64,000 nt of DNA from positions 320,191 to 384,190 of the forward strand of contig NZ_LMEE01000002.1 of assembly GCF_001425305.1 (NCBI RefSeq). The letters are read 5' to 3'. Of this stretch, positions 42,923 through 52,156 are shown in pieces (the stretch's first letter is position 1; the number at the start of each line of letters is the position of its first letter). A program made the translations under genes and the position numbers. This DNA comes from Phenylobacterium sp. Root1290 (lineage in GTDB: Bacteria; Pseudomonadota; Alphaproteobacteria; Caulobacterales; Caulobacteraceae). The notes beneath the pieces are model-generated. The model was not told the origin of the DNA, did not search any database, and worked only from the letters and a program-made list of their open reading frames with translations.

Positions 42923-44311
42923 TCAGGCCTCAGCGCGCGGCAGGTCCAGCTCAACCAGAAGTCCGCCAAGCCGCGCCTCACCCAACTTCAGCGCGCCGCC
43001 ATAGGCCCTGGCCAGTTCATCGACGATCGAGAGGCCAAGCCCCGAACCGGGCGCGCTTTCGTCCAATCGTGCTCCGCGGCGCACCACGGCTTCCCGTTGC
43101 TCGGGCGTCAGGCCCGGGCCGTCGTCCTCGATGGTCAGCCGCAAGCGATCGCCGGGCGCGATGAAGGCGCGAACTCTCACCCGTCCCTTGCACCACTTGC
43201 CCGCGTTCTCCATCGCATTGCCGGCCAGTTCGAGCAGGTCCTGGCGCTCGCCCTGGAAATAGATGTCGTCAGCCGCGTCCCAGTCGATCTCGACGCCCTT
43301 GTCCATGAAGATGCGCTCCAGGGTGCGCGACAGTTCGTCGAGAACATCGGCCACGGAGGTCCGTTCGCCCGAGCCTTGGGTGCGTGCAGCCGCGCGGGCT
43401 CGGCGCAGATGGTGATCGACCTGCAGGCGCATGGCCTCGGCCTGGGACTCGACCACCTCGGCCAGCGGGCCGCCCGTCTGGCGCGCTTCCGTCAGCATCA
43501 CCGACAGCGGTGTCTTGAGCGCATGGGCCAGATTGCCGACGTGGGTCCGCTGACGCTCCACGACCTCCTGATTGTGCGCCATCAGGGCGTTCAACTCATC
43601 CGCCAGCGGCGAGAGCTCGCTGGGATAGGCCCGCACCACCCGCTCGGCCTTGCCTCGCCGCACCGACGCCACCTCCCGCCGTAGGGCGAAGAGCGGGTTG
43701 AGGCCCACGCGCACCTGAATGACCACGGCGGCGATCATGCCGACGGCCAGCAACGCAAAGGCGATGGCTGTCGCGGTGACGAAGCCGCGGACGTCACGGT
43801 CGACCGGGCTGCGGTCCTCGGCCGCCATGAACACCACCGGAGCCGCGCGCCCCGGCAGCTTCGCCTGCGTGGCCATGGCCCGCAGCGGCTCGTTCAGAGG
43901 ACCGAAGGTGTCATAGGAAACCGGCTGGCCCGGCCCGGCGTCCAAGCGGTTCACGACGTCCGCTGGAGACTTGAGTTCGCTGTCCCAGAGTGAGCGCGAG
44001 CGCACCAGGACCCGCAGCTTGCCGCCCTCGCCCGGCTCGGCGATCTGCCAGTACTTGCCGGAAAAGGCCCGAAGCGCCCGCAGATCGGTCAGGGCCGGCG
44101 CCACGACCTCGCCCTTCTCGGCGATGGTCGTGCCTGCGGTCAGATTGTCGATGAGTTCGGAAAGTCCCTGGTCGAACCGCCGCAGCGCCGCCTGCTGGAA
44201 CAGCAGCGCCAGCACCACCGCGCAGACCACCAGCACGGCCAGGCTCCAGCCTGCCGCCAGGATCACCAGCCGCCGAACGAGCGACGGCTGGCCAAGGGTC
44301 GGTATGGTCAC
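42923..44311 (-). CDS. PhoQ-like sensor histidine kinase
   Basis: A 462-residue inner-membrane kinase. Two membrane helices (about 13-40 and 178-200) bracket a periplasmic sensor of about 135 residues. The HAMP region follows, then the HisKA-type helix with H263 in NLAHALKTPLSV, and the ATPase domain with DDGPGLTPE and GSGLGLSI. The NLAHALKTPL form of the phospho-acceptor helix is typical of PhoQ-like kinases. The GTG start overlaps the regulator stop by four bases. Magnesium, cationic peptide or low pH would be candidate signals by family, but none is shown here. Confidence 0.85.
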   Translation of the reverse strand: MTIPTLGQPSLVRRLVILAAGWSLAVLVVCAVVLALLFQQAALRRFDQGLSELIDNLTAGTTIAEKGEVVAPALTDLRALRAFSGKYWQIAEPGEGGKLRVLVRSRSLWDSELKSPADVVNRLDAGPGQPVSYDTFGPLNEPLRAMATQAKLPGRAAPVVFMAAEDRSPVDRDVRGFVTATAIAFALLAVGMIAAVVIQVRVGLNPLFALRREVASVRRGKAERVVRAYPSELSPLADELNALMAHNQEVVERQRTHVGNLAHALKTPLSVMLTEARQTGGPLAEVVESQAEAMRLQVDHHLRRARAAARTQGSGERTSVADVLDELSRTLERIFMDKGVEIDWDAADDIYFQGERQDLLELAGNAMENAGKWCKGRVRVRAFIAPGDRLRLTIEDDGPGLTPEQREAVVRRGARLDESAPGSGLGLSIVDELARAYGGALKLGEARLGGLLVELDLPRAEA

Positions 44312-45000
44312 GATCCCGCCGCCCCGCCTCCCAGTTCCTCGGCTGGAGCGGTCAGCCGGTAGCCAAGCCCGCGCACGGTCTCGATCCGGTCAGCGCCGAT
44401 CTTCTTACGCAGCCGGCCGATGAACACCTCGATAGTGTTGGAGTCGCGGTCGAAATCCTGATCGTACAGGTGCTCCACCAATTCGGTCCGGCTGATGACC
44501 CGACCCTGGTGCATCATCAGATAGTGCAGCAGCCGGTACTCCAGCGAAGTGAGCCGCAGGGGCTCGCCGTTGACGCTGGCGCGGGCGGCGCGCGGATCCA
44601 GCCGCAGGCCGCCCAGCGACAGGCTGGGCGCCGCGTGTCCGGCGGAACGGCGCAGCAGGGCGCGCAGCCGGGCCAGCAGCTCCTCGGTGTGGAACGGCTT
44701 GGTCAGGTAGTCGTCGGCCCCGGCGTCGAAGCCGGCGACCTTCTCGCTCCATGCCCCCCGCGCGGTGAGGATAAGCACCGGCACGGCCATGCTCTCGCGC
44801 CGCCAGCGCTCCAGCACCGATACGCCGTCCACCTTGGGCAAACCCAGATCCAGGATCACCGCATCATAGGGCTCGGTCTCGCCCAGAAATTGGGCTTCCT
44901 CGCCGTCGGCGGCGTGGTCCACCGCATATCCGGCGTCGCCGAGCGCGGCCTTGAGCTGGCGCGACAGATCCGGATCGTCCTCGACCAATAGAATACGCAT
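44308..45000 (-). CDS. PhoP-like OmpR-family response regulator
   Basis: A 230-residue regulator starting MRILLVEDDP. The receiver domain (about 1-115) has AVILDLGLPKVDG and YLTKPFH, and the winged helix (about 125-222) has NTIEVFIGRLRKKIG. The frame is open further upstream, but the ATG at 45000 has AAGGAG before it and starts the domain exactly. It is placed between a PepSY protein gene and its kinase gene in one operon, and probably regulates that operon through the direct repeat upstream. Confidence 0.9.
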   Translation of the reverse strand: MRILLVEDDPDLSRQLKAALGDAGYAVDHAADGEEAQFLGETEPYDAVILDLGLPKVDGVSVLERWRRESMAVPVLILTARGAWSEKVAGFDAGADDYLTKPFHTEELLARLRALLRRSAGHAAPSLSLGGLRLDPRAARASVNGEPLRLTSLEYRLLHYLMMHQGRVISRTELVEHLYDQDFDRDSNTIEVFIGRLRKKIGADRIETVRGLGYRLTAPAEELGGGAAGS

Positions 45001-45008
45001 GGAACTCC

Positions 45009-45338
45009 TTAGCCGCCCTGGCGCGAGATGATCTGGCCGCTTTGGGCGTCGACGACGAAGATGATCACCCGGCCGTCGTTCGTTTGCCACTGGACGAAAT
45101 AGGCGCGACGTCCGCCTGCATCGCCCTGGGTGGTGTTGAGCTGGCGGCCCGGCGTGCGCGAAGCGATGTTGGCGATCACCTGCGACAGCGGGACCTGCCG
45201 TCCGCCGCGGACGGCGTCGCGGGCCGCGTCCTGATCGCCTCGGCCGCCATAGGACGGACGGCCATGGTCAGGGTACGGCTGGGCGACCGCCGCGGGGGCG
45301 GCCGCCAGCAACGCGGCGATGACAAGAAGGCGTTTCAT
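45009..45338 (-). CDS. Secreted PepSY-domain protein
   Basis: A 109-residue periplasmic protein. The signal peptide (about 1-19, ending AAVAQ) is followed by a Gly/Arg-rich linker and one PepSY domain (about 45-107, including VPLSQVIANIASRTPG and YFVQWQTNDGRVIIFVVDAQSG). Small PepSY proteins are common as the first gene of PhoPQ-like operons and are thought to modulate the sensor or inhibit proteases. It lies eight bases before the response regulator gene. Confidence 0.85.
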   Translation of the reverse strand: MKRLLVIAALLAAAPAAVAQPYPDHGRPSYGGRGDQDAARDAVRGGRQVPLSQVIANIASRTPGRQLNTTQGDAGGRRAYFVQWQTNDGRVIIFVVDAQSGQIISRQGG

Positions 45339-45363
45339 GGACCACAGCTTTAGATGGAGATCA

Positions 45364-45379
45364 CTGAACCGAGCCTGAA
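45364..45379 (-). promoter_or_regulatory. Direct repeat with 11-bp period before the PepSY-PhoPQ-like operon
   Basis: On the minus strand TTCAG occurs twice with six bases between (period 11), 26 to 41 bases before the first start codon. OmpR-family regulators bind such repeats one helical turn apart, often overlapping the -35 region, so this is a good candidate for autoregulation by the operon's own regulator. Confidence 0.45.
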
Positions 45380-45429
45380 TACGGGGTTTATGAATGCCCG
45401 CGCCGGTCCTGTCACTCGCAGCAGCGAAA

Positions 45430-46347
45430 CTACTTCTTCTTGGGCGTGTAGGGCCGCTCTTTTCGCCAGCGCTCGGCGAAAGTCTCCAGTTCGTGATCAG
45501 CTTTCTCTGGCAGCATGAGCACGATGCGCGCCAGCAGGTCGCCGCGCTTGCCGCGACTGTCCGACAAACCCTTGCCCTTCAACCGCAGCGACTGACCGCT
45601 GTTGGCGCCCTTCGGCACGGTCAGGGTGACGGCGCCGTCAGGCGTGCGCGCCTCGACCTTGCCGCCCAGCACCGCGTCGGGAATCGAGACCGGCAGATCC
45701 ATCACCAGGGCGTCGCCTTCGCGTCGGAAGATCGGATGCGGCCGCATCACCAGCTCGATGAAGGCGTCACCCGGACCACCGCGCCCCGGCGAACCCTGGC
45801 CCTTCAGGCGTAGGGTCTGCCCCTCTTCGGCGCCCTTGGGGATGGTGACGTCGATCGTGCGGCCGTCTGAGAAGGCGATGCGCCGCTTGGCGCCATGGAT
45901 GGCTTCCTCCAGCTCGATCTCCAGCTTGGCGCGAACATCCGAGCCGCGCTGCGAAAAGCCTCCGAATCCGCCTCCTCCTCCGCCGCCGCTGCGTCGGCCC
46001 AGGATCTCGCTGAACAGGTCGCTGAGGTCAGCGCCCTCCATCGTCTCCGACTGCCGGCCCTGCGCGCCCCAGGGGCTGCCCTGTTGACCGAAAGGCCCGC
46101 CGCCGAACCCGCGCATGGTTTCGCGACCGTCGGCGTCGATTTCGCCGGCGTCGAACTTCTTGCGCTTCTCCACGTCGCCCAGGATGTCGAAGGCGGCGCT
46201 GACCTGCTTGAAGCGCTCTTCGGCGGCCTTGTTGCCGGGATTGGTGTCGGGGTGATGCTGCTTGGCGAGCTTGCGGAACGCCTTGCGGATCTCGTCAGCG
46301 CTCGCGCTGCGGGAGACGCCCAGCTCCTGATAGGGGTCGCGCGCCAA
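45430..46347 (-). CDS. DnaJ/CbpA-type co-chaperone (type II Hsp40)
   Basis: A 305-residue J-protein. The J domain (about 1-70) carries the essential H32-P33-D34. A Gly-rich linker (about 79-135, with a run of seven glycines) and two beta-sandwich substrate-binding domains (about 135-295) follow. The zinc-finger CxxCxGxG repeats of true DnaJ are absent, so it is CbpA-like. It would stimulate DnaK ATPase and hand over unfolded proteins. The start appears to be a TTG at 46347, with AGAGG upstream. Confidence 0.88.
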   Translation of the reverse strand: MARDPYQELGVSRSASADEIRKAFRKLAKQHHPDTNPGNKAAEERFKQVSAAFDILGDVEKRKKFDAGEIDADGRETMRGFGGGPFGQQGSPWGAQGRQSETMEGADLSDLFSEILGRRSGGGGGGGFGGFSQRGSDVRAKLEIELEEAIHGAKRRIAFSDGRTIDVTIPKGAEEGQTLRLKGQGSPGRGGPGDAFIELVMRPHPIFRREGDALVMDLPVSIPDAVLGGKVEARTPDGAVTLTVPKGANSGQSLRLKGKGLSDSRGKRGDLLARIVLMLPEKADHELETFAERWRKERPYTPKKK

Positions 46348-46455
46348 AGAAAAGACCTCTCAAACCTTGGGGAAACTCACGGGCCACTCAATTAGGCCGT
46401 TTGACGAAGGGCGCAAGCCTTGATGTGACATTTTTACCACAACCCGTTGTGGCGC

Positions 46456-46920
46456 CTAGTCGCCGCCGCGCTCCTCGAGCAAGTCCCAGGCAGCATATTG
46501 GATCGCGTCTTCGGGATCTTCCAGCGTGTCTTCGCTGATCGTCTCGCCGCGGATCGAAACGCCTGCGTCATGGACGCTCTCAGGATCGCCGGACACCAGC
46601 GGATGCCAGGACGCCAGCCCGCGCCCCTCGTTGATCCGCCGATAGGCGCAGCTCTTGGGCATCCACTGCAGGGTCTCGACGTTGTGCGGCGTCAACTTGA
46701 TGCAGTCGGGCACGTACTTCTTGCGCTGCGGATAGTTGGTGCAGCTGCAGCGGTCGGAATCGAACAGCTTGCAGTGCACGCGGGTCGGAAAGATTTCGCC
46801 GGAGTCCTCGTCCTCGAAGCGGACGAGGCAGCAGAGCCCGCAACCGTCGCAGAGGCTCTCCCACTCGCGAACAGTCATCTGTTCGAGCGACTTCGTTTCC
46901 CAGAAAGGCCTCGAAGGCAT
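46456..46920 (-). CDS. YcgN-family cysteine-cluster protein (UPF0260)
   Basis: A 154-residue protein of the UPF0260/YcgN family. It has a dense cysteine set (CDGCGLCC near residue 24, then CKLF, CSCTNYP, CIKL and CAYR), as in the YkgJ-type zinc or iron-sulphur cluster fold. The biochemical role is unknown. It is divergent from the penicillin-binding protein gene across 47 bases. Confidence 0.9.
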   Translation of the reverse strand: MPSRPFWETKSLEQMTVREWESLCDGCGLCCLVRFEDEDSGEIFPTRVHCKLFDSDRCSCTNYPQRKKYVPDCIKLTPHNVETLQWMPKSCAYRRINEGRGLASWHPLVSGDPESVHDAGVSIRGETISEDTLEDPEDAIQYAAWDLLEERGGD

Positions 46921-46967
46921 GCTACAGGCGCCCTACACAATCCAATTCCAGCCGCCCCAGATTACCC

Positions 46968-49070
46968 GTGACCGACGACAACAACGACTCCAACGGCGCC
47001 AAGACGCCTTTCGGCCAGCGCCGGGAGCTTCCGGAAGCTGACCTGACCGGTTCGCCGCCCAAAGGCAAGCTTGGCGGGCGGTCGCTGCTGTGGTCGGTGC
47101 TCAAGTGGGCGGGCGTGGCGATGCTGGTGCTGGTCGCCGCGGGGCTGATCGCCGCGTTCATGGCCTGGAACCACGTCAACAAGACCTACCTGCAGGATCT
47201 GCCGGAGGTGCCGACCCGCCAGGAAATTTACGCAACCACGCGGGCGCCCGCGATCAAGTTCTACGACATGAACGGCCAGTTCATCGCCTCGCGCGGGCCG
47301 CAGTACGGCGAGAACGTCCGGCTGGCGGCCCTGCCCGACTACGTGCCGAAGGCCTTCCTGGCCGCCGAAGACCGACGCTTCTATCAGCATGGCGCGGTCG
47401 ATCCGTGGGCCATCGCCCGCGCGGCGCGCGCAAACCAGAAGGCCGGCCGCGTCGTCGAGGGCGGATCGACGATCACTCAACAGCTTGCCAAGGGCATGTT
47501 CCTGAGCCCCGAGCAGAACCTGAAGCGCAAGATCCAGGAGGCGGCGCTCGCCTACAAGCTCGAACAGATGCTGACGAAGGACGAGGTGCTCGAGCTCTAC
47601 CTCGACCGCATCTACTTCGGCGCCAACACCTTCGGCCTGGACGGCGCCTCGCGGACCTACTTCGGCAAGCCGGCCAACCAGCTGAACCTCTCGGAAGCCG
47701 CGCTGCTGGCCTCGCTGCCCAAGGCGCCGTCGCGGATGGCGCTTCACCGCAACATGGACAAGGCGCTGCAACGCCAGCGACTGGTTCTGGAGCGGATGCG
47801 GGGCGAGAACTGGATCAGCGACGCCGAGATGCGCGCCGCGCTGGCCGCCCCGCCGAAGCTGGCGGCGACCGCCTTGGCCAACGACGGCGATAACGGCTAC
47901 CTGATTGACTACGCCCAGGCCGAGGTGCTGAAGATGGTCGGGGAGAACTCGCCCGATCTCAACGTCACCCTGACGATCGACCCGCGCCTGCAAACGGCGG
48001 GCGCCCAGGTCCTGCGGCGGATCATCGAGGTCGACGGCAAGGCCAGCGGCGCCAGCCAGGGCGCGATGATCGCGCTGGATTCGACAGGGGCCATCCGCAC
48101 GATGGTGGGCGGCGTCGACTACACCAAGAGCGTCTTCAACCGCGCCGTCCAGGCCAAGCGCCAGCCGGGCTCCAGCTTCAAGCCCCTCATCTATGCGGCG
48201 GCGCTCGAAAAGGGCGTGCTGCCCACCGACACCCGCGTCGATGAGCCGGTGAAGATCGGCGACTGGGAGCCCAAGAACTACGGCGGCAAGTACGCCGGGA
48301 CCGTCACCGTGGAGTCGGCCCTGGCCCGCTCGCTCAACACCGTGGCCGTCAGGCTGGGTGAGGAAGTCGGCCCCTCGGCGATCTCCAACCTCGCCAGCCG
48401 CTTCGGTGTCAGCACCCTGCCGCCGAACCCGAACCTCTCGGTATCGCTGGGCGCGTACGAAGTCCCGCTGATCGAGATGACTTCGGCCTATCAGGTGTTC
48501 CAGCAGGCCGGGAACCGCCTGCGGCCCTACATCGTCGCCCAGATCCAGACGGCCGACGGCCAGGTGATCTACGCCCACCAGACCTCCTCGCCGGTGCCGG
48601 CCTACGACATCCACTGGGCCAGCATGATGGTGAAGATGATGCAGAAGGTGGTGACGGAGGGGACTGGGACGCGGGCGAACTTCGGGCGGCCGGCGGCGGG
48701 CAAGACCGGGACCAGCCAGAACTTCCGCGACGCGTGGTTCATTGGCTTTACGCCGGACTACGTCGCCGGGGTGTGGGTCGGCAACGACGACGACCGGCCG
48801 ATGAACCAGGTCACCGGCGGCCAAGTCGCCGCCGCCATCTGGAAGGATTACATGGTCACGGCCCACATGAACCTGCCGAGCCGCGAGTTCGAGTGGCTGC
48901 TGCCCGACCCCGAGCCGGTTTACGAGGACGACCCGCGCAACAGCTTCTACGAAGGCCTGGCGTACGAATTCGAGCAGACCGAACGCGACGTCGCGCCCCC
49001 GCCGCCGCCAATCCCGCAATTGCCCGTTCCCGACATGTACGAGCCCGAGATCGAGCCTGCGCCGAACTGA
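46968..49070 (+). CDS. Penicillin-binding protein 1A (bifunctional class A PBP)
   Basis: A 700-residue peptidoglycan synthase. A short cytoplasmic tail and one membrane helix (about 42-66) precede the GT51 glycosyltransferase domain (about 90-260) with the catalytic Glu in AAEDRRFYQH and the GGSTITQQLAKG motif. The transpeptidase domain (about 320-640) has S402-S-F-K405 as the SxxK nucleophile, the SLN motif and KTGTS. It polymerises and cross-links glycan strands. The C-terminal tail is proline-rich. The start is GTG at 46968. It is shorter than some PBP1A proteins because the extra OB-like domain is not evident. Confidence 0.93.
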   Translation: MTDDNNDSNGAKTPFGQRRELPEADLTGSPPKGKLGGRSLLWSVLKWAGVAMLVLVAAGLIAAFMAWNHVNKTYLQDLPEVPTRQEIYATTRAPAIKFYDMNGQFIASRGPQYGENVRLAALPDYVPKAFLAAEDRRFYQHGAVDPWAIARAARANQKAGRVVEGGSTITQQLAKGMFLSPEQNLKRKIQEAALAYKLEQMLTKDEVLELYLDRIYFGANTFGLDGASRTYFGKPANQLNLSEAALLASLPKAPSRMALHRNMDKALQRQRLVLERMRGENWISDAEMRAALAAPPKLAATALANDGDNGYLIDYAQAEVLKMVGENSPDLNVTLTIDPRLQTAGAQVLRRIIEVDGKASGASQGAMIALDSTGAIRTMVGGVDYTKSVFNRAVQAKRQPGSSFKPLIYAAALEKGVLPTDTRVDEPVKIGDWEPKNYGGKYAGTVTVESALARSLNTVAVRLGEEVGPSAISNLASRFGVSTLPPNPNLSVSLGAYEVPLIEMTSAYQVFQQAGNRLRPYIVAQIQTADGQVIYAHQTSSPVPAYDIHWASMMVKMMQKVVTEGTGTRANFGRPAAGKTGTSQNFRDAWFIGFTPDYVAGVWVGNDDDRPMNQVTGGQVAAAIWKDYMVTAHMNLPSREFEWLLPDPEPVYEDDPRNSFYEGLAYEFEQTERDVAPPPPPIPQLPVPDMYEPEIEPAPN

Positions 49071-49112
49071 GGGGTCGCTTCGAGGCGTAGCTACCTATAT
49101 GTGCCTGCGCCC

Positions 49113-50912
49113 ATGAAGCCCCCTGTTCTCGCGCTCAAGGACGTCCGTCTCGCCGACGGACCGAAGATGCTGTTCGACGGCGTCGATCTGGCCGTGGAGC
49201 CGCGTTCGCGCGCCTGCCTGGTCGGCCGCAACGGCGCGGGCAAGTCGACCCTGCTGAAGATACTGGCCGGCCAGATCGCCGCCGACGAGGGCGAGCGTAC
49301 GGTCCAACCGGCCATCCGCATCGCCTATGTGCCGCAGGAGCCGGACATCACCGGCGACACGCTGCTGGACTACGTGGTCGCCGGCGGGGCCGAGCCACAT
49401 CGTGGCGAGGCGGCGCTGGAGCTGTTCGGCATCGATCCGGCCAAACCTGCCAAAGGTCTCTCGGGCGGCGAAATCCGCAGGACCGCCCTCGCCCGCGCCT
49501 TCGCCGAAGAGCCGGACGTCATCCTGCTGGACGAACCGACCAACCACCTGGACATCCTCGCGATCGAAACGCTGGAGACGGAACTCGCCTCCTCCCGCTC
49601 GGCGCTCGTCATCGTCAGCCACGACCGCGCCTTCCTGGAACGCGTCACCAACCGCTGCTTCTGGCTGGAGCACCGCCGGGTCCGGCGGCTGGAGAAGGGC
49701 TTCGCGGCCTTCGACGAGTGGGTGGAGCGCATTCTCGCCGCCGAGGCCGAGGAAGGCCGCCGCCTCGATAAGCAGCTCGAAAAGGAAGAATACTGGCTGC
49801 GCCGCGGCGTGACCGGACGCCGGGCGCGGAACGAAGGCCGCCGCCGGGCCCTGATGGATCTGCGCAAGACCAAGGTCGAGCGCATGCGCGAAGTGCGTGG
49901 CGACCTTTCGATGGGCCTGGCCTCATCAGGCCTCTCGGGTCAACGCGTCGCCGAAGTGAAGAACATCGCCAAGGCGTTCGGCGACCGGACGCTGGTGAAG
50001 GACTTCTCGACCCGCATCCTGCGCGGCGACCGCGTCGCCATCGTCGGCCCCAACGGCGCGGGCAAGACCACGCTGGTCAAGCTGCTGCTGGGCGAGCTGC
50101 CGCCCGACAGCGGGTCCGTGAACCTCGGGGTCAACCTGGAGATCGCCTACATCGACCAGGGCCGCGTCGACCTGAAGCCCGACATGATGCTGCGCGACGT
50201 GCTGACGCCGCTCGGCGGCGACCAGGTCATGGTCCGCGGCCAACCCAAGCACGTGGCGGCCTACGCCAAGGAATTCCTCTTCACCGACAGCCAGCTGCGC
50301 CAGCCAGTGAAGAGCCTGTCCGGCGGCGAACGCAATCGCCTGCTGCTGGCGCGCGCCCTGGCCACCCCCGCCAATCTGCTGGTGCTGGACGAACCGACCA
50401 ACGACCTCGACATGGACACGCTGGACCTGTTGGAGGACCTGCTGGCCGACTACGAGGGCACCCTGATCCTGGTCAGCCACGATCGCGACTTCGTCGACCG
50501 GCTGGCGACCTCGACCATCGCCCTGGACGGCCACGGCAAGGTCGTGGAAACCCCCGGCGGCTGGCAGGATTTCCTGTCGCAGAACCCGGGCTTCTTCAAG
50601 TCGGTGGCGGACGGCGCCTCGTCGCTCGCCGCTGCGCCCAAGCCGGCCGCTCCACGCGCCGAGCCCGCCAAACCGACCAAGCTCTCCTACAAGGATCAGC
50701 GCAGGCTGCAGGAACTGGACGCCGCCATCGCCGCCCTTCCCGACAAGATCGCCAAGCTGGAAGCCGACCTCCACGACCCCAACCTCTACGCCCGCGATCC
50801 GGCCGGATTCGCCCGCATCAACGGCCAGCTCGAAGCCGCGCGCAGCGAACTCGCCGCGGCCGAGGAGGAGTGGCTGGAACTGGAAGAGCGCCGCGAGGCG
50901 CTCGCCCGCTAA
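49113..50912 (+). CDS. uup: ABC-F family ATPase Uup
   Basis: A roughly 600-residue soluble protein with two ATP cassettes. The Walker A motifs are GRNGAGKST and GPNGAGKTT, with two LSGGE-type signatures, a linker arm of charged helices (about 230-280), and a C-terminal coiled coil (about 525-600) typical of Uup. Uup acts on ribosomes and influences transposon excision in E. coli. I place the start at the ATG at 49113; a GTG at 49101 in frame is possible. Its stop overlaps the convergent SPOR-domain gene by four bases. Confidence 0.9.
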   Translation: MKPPVLALKDVRLADGPKMLFDGVDLAVEPRSRACLVGRNGAGKSTLLKILAGQIAADEGERTVQPAIRIAYVPQEPDITGDTLLDYVVAGGAEPHRGEAALELFGIDPAKPAKGLSGGEIRRTALARAFAEEPDVILLDEPTNHLDILAIETLETELASSRSALVIVSHDRAFLERVTNRCFWLEHRRVRRLEKGFAAFDEWVERILAAEAEEGRRLDKQLEKEEYWLRRGVTGRRARNEGRRRALMDLRKTKVERMREVRGDLSMGLASSGLSGQRVAEVKNIAKAFGDRTLVKDFSTRILRGDRVAIVGPNGAGKTTLVKLLLGELPPDSGSVNLGVNLEIAYIDQGRVDLKPDMMLRDVLTPLGGDQVMVRGQPKHVAAYAKEFLFTDSQLRQPVKSLSGGERNRLLLARALATPANLLVLDEPTNDLDMDTLDLLEDLLADYEGTLILVSHDRDFVDRLATSTIALDGHGKVVETPGGWQDFLSQNPGFFKSVADGASSLAAAPKPAAPRAEPAKPTKLSYKDQRRLQELDAAIAALPDKIAKLEADLHDPNLYARDPAGFARINGQLEAARSELAAAEEEWLELEERREALAR

Positions 50913-51961
50913 CGCACGAAGCAGTCGCCCTTCAGACCTTTACAGAAGGCCTGCGCCTCGTTGCGCGTCTGGAACCCCATGACCAGGGCGCGATGGAAGG
51001 TCCTGCCGTCGACGACGACGCTGCGGACGGCGCTGGTCAGGGGCGGCGCCACCTTGCCCTTGATCTTGGTCAGCGCAGCGCGAGCCTGTGTTTCGCTGTC
51101 GGCGGCCGCGATCTGCACCGCGACCTTGCCCGGCGTCTTGGCCCGCGGCGGCGCAGGCTTCGCCGCAGGGCGAGCCGGCTCAGGCTCAGGCGTCAACGGA
51201 CGCAGGGCAGCCTCAGGCAGAGCCGCGGTTTCCGCCGGCGGCGCGACCCGAGCCGCCGGCCGCGCCCCTGACGAGCGGGTCAACCGCGCCTCGAAGGCGG
51301 TCGGCAGGGGCGCCTCCTCGCTGGGAACCGGCGGCCCTGCGGGGGCTGCAGCGACTTCGACAGTCTCTGGCTTGGCGGGGGCCGCCTTCGCCGCCTTGGG
51401 TTTCAGCTTGTCCGGTTTCGCGGCTGCTGGTTTCGGGGCGGCCTTGACCGGGCGGGACTCCTCCGCCTCGGCCACCCTCGGCGCCGGTCCGCAGACCGCG
51501 CGAAGCACGTGAGCGAGGTAGGCGTCCGGCGAAGGCTGGACCCAGCCGCCTGGGACGTGGCGATTGATCGCCGCACCCTTGGCGTTCGGCTCGGTGAAGA
51601 CGGTCATCTTCACCACCAGGTCGCGCCTGCGAACGCAGTCTACGTTCACGGTCGAGCGCATCGAGCGGTAACCCAGCGAGCGCGCCGCCTCGGCCGAGGT
51701 GACCTCGCCCTGGAGCACCACGCCCTCGATCACGCCGCCGCCAGGACTGGCCGCGCCGCGGTCCCGGATCGCCACCACAAGGTCCGACTTCACCGAAACC
51801 ACCGAGGCGCGCGGCAGGCCGCTGGCGCTGATGGCGCGGCGCTCGCGCGCGCTGAGCGATGCGTCGTTCAGCTGCGCGAAAGCTCCGCCGGCCATGACCA
51901 GCCCTGCCAGCACCACCGCCAATCCGAAGCCCGCCCGCACCGCGCCGCCCCCTTTAACCAT
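50909..51961 (-). CDS. Exported SPOR-domain protein
   Basis: A 350-residue protein. The signal peptide (about 8-30, ending GGAFAQ) is followed by a folded N-terminal domain (about 30-150), a long Pro/Ala/Lys-rich linker (about 150-270) and a C-terminal SPOR domain (about 275-350, from VAVQIAA). SPOR domains bind denuded glycan at division septa, so a role in division or cell-wall remodelling is likely. The N-terminal domain is not recognised. The open frame extends well upstream; ATG 51961 is chosen because it starts the signal peptide. Confidence 0.78.
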   Translation of the reverse strand: MVKGGGAVRAGFGLAVVLAGLVMAGGAFAQLNDASLSARERRAISASGLPRASVVSVKSDLVVAIRDRGAASPGGGVIEGVVLQGEVTSAEAARSLGYRSMRSTVNVDCVRRRDLVVKMTVFTEPNAKGAAINRHVPGGWVQPSPDAYLAHVLRAVCGPAPRVAEAEESRPVKAAPKPAAAKPDKLKPKAAKAAPAKPETVEVAAAPAGPPVPSEEAPLPTAFEARLTRSSGARPAARVAPPAETAALPEAALRPLTPEPEPARPAAKPAPPRAKTPGKVAVQIAAADSETQARAALTKIKGKVAPPLTSAVRSVVVDGRTFHRALVMGFQTRNEAQAFCKGLKGDCFVR

Positions 51962-52156
51962 GACCACAAGCTGTAGGAGGTGGCATAGTTCGCGTTCGGG
52001 CAACAGGGTTGGCGGCAATTCCCGGTGCAGCCGGCGGCCCCGCGCGCCTGCTCTAGACGGCTCGCAGGTTCCTGCGACAAACCGTCCCGTCCCTGACGCC
52101 TTAAGCGTTTGGTGTTCAAGGTCGGCGCACCCTGGTCCGAACTCACGGGAACCCCC

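Noticed and set aside
46962..49019. 685-codon minus-strand frame opposite the PBP1A gene
   Set aside because: Antisense to a gene with intact transglycosylase and transpeptidase motifs; composition is shadow-like.
51962..52156. Regulatory elements in the SPOR/hybrid-kinase divergent gap
   Set aside because: No convincing palindrome, repeat or recognised promoter motif found.
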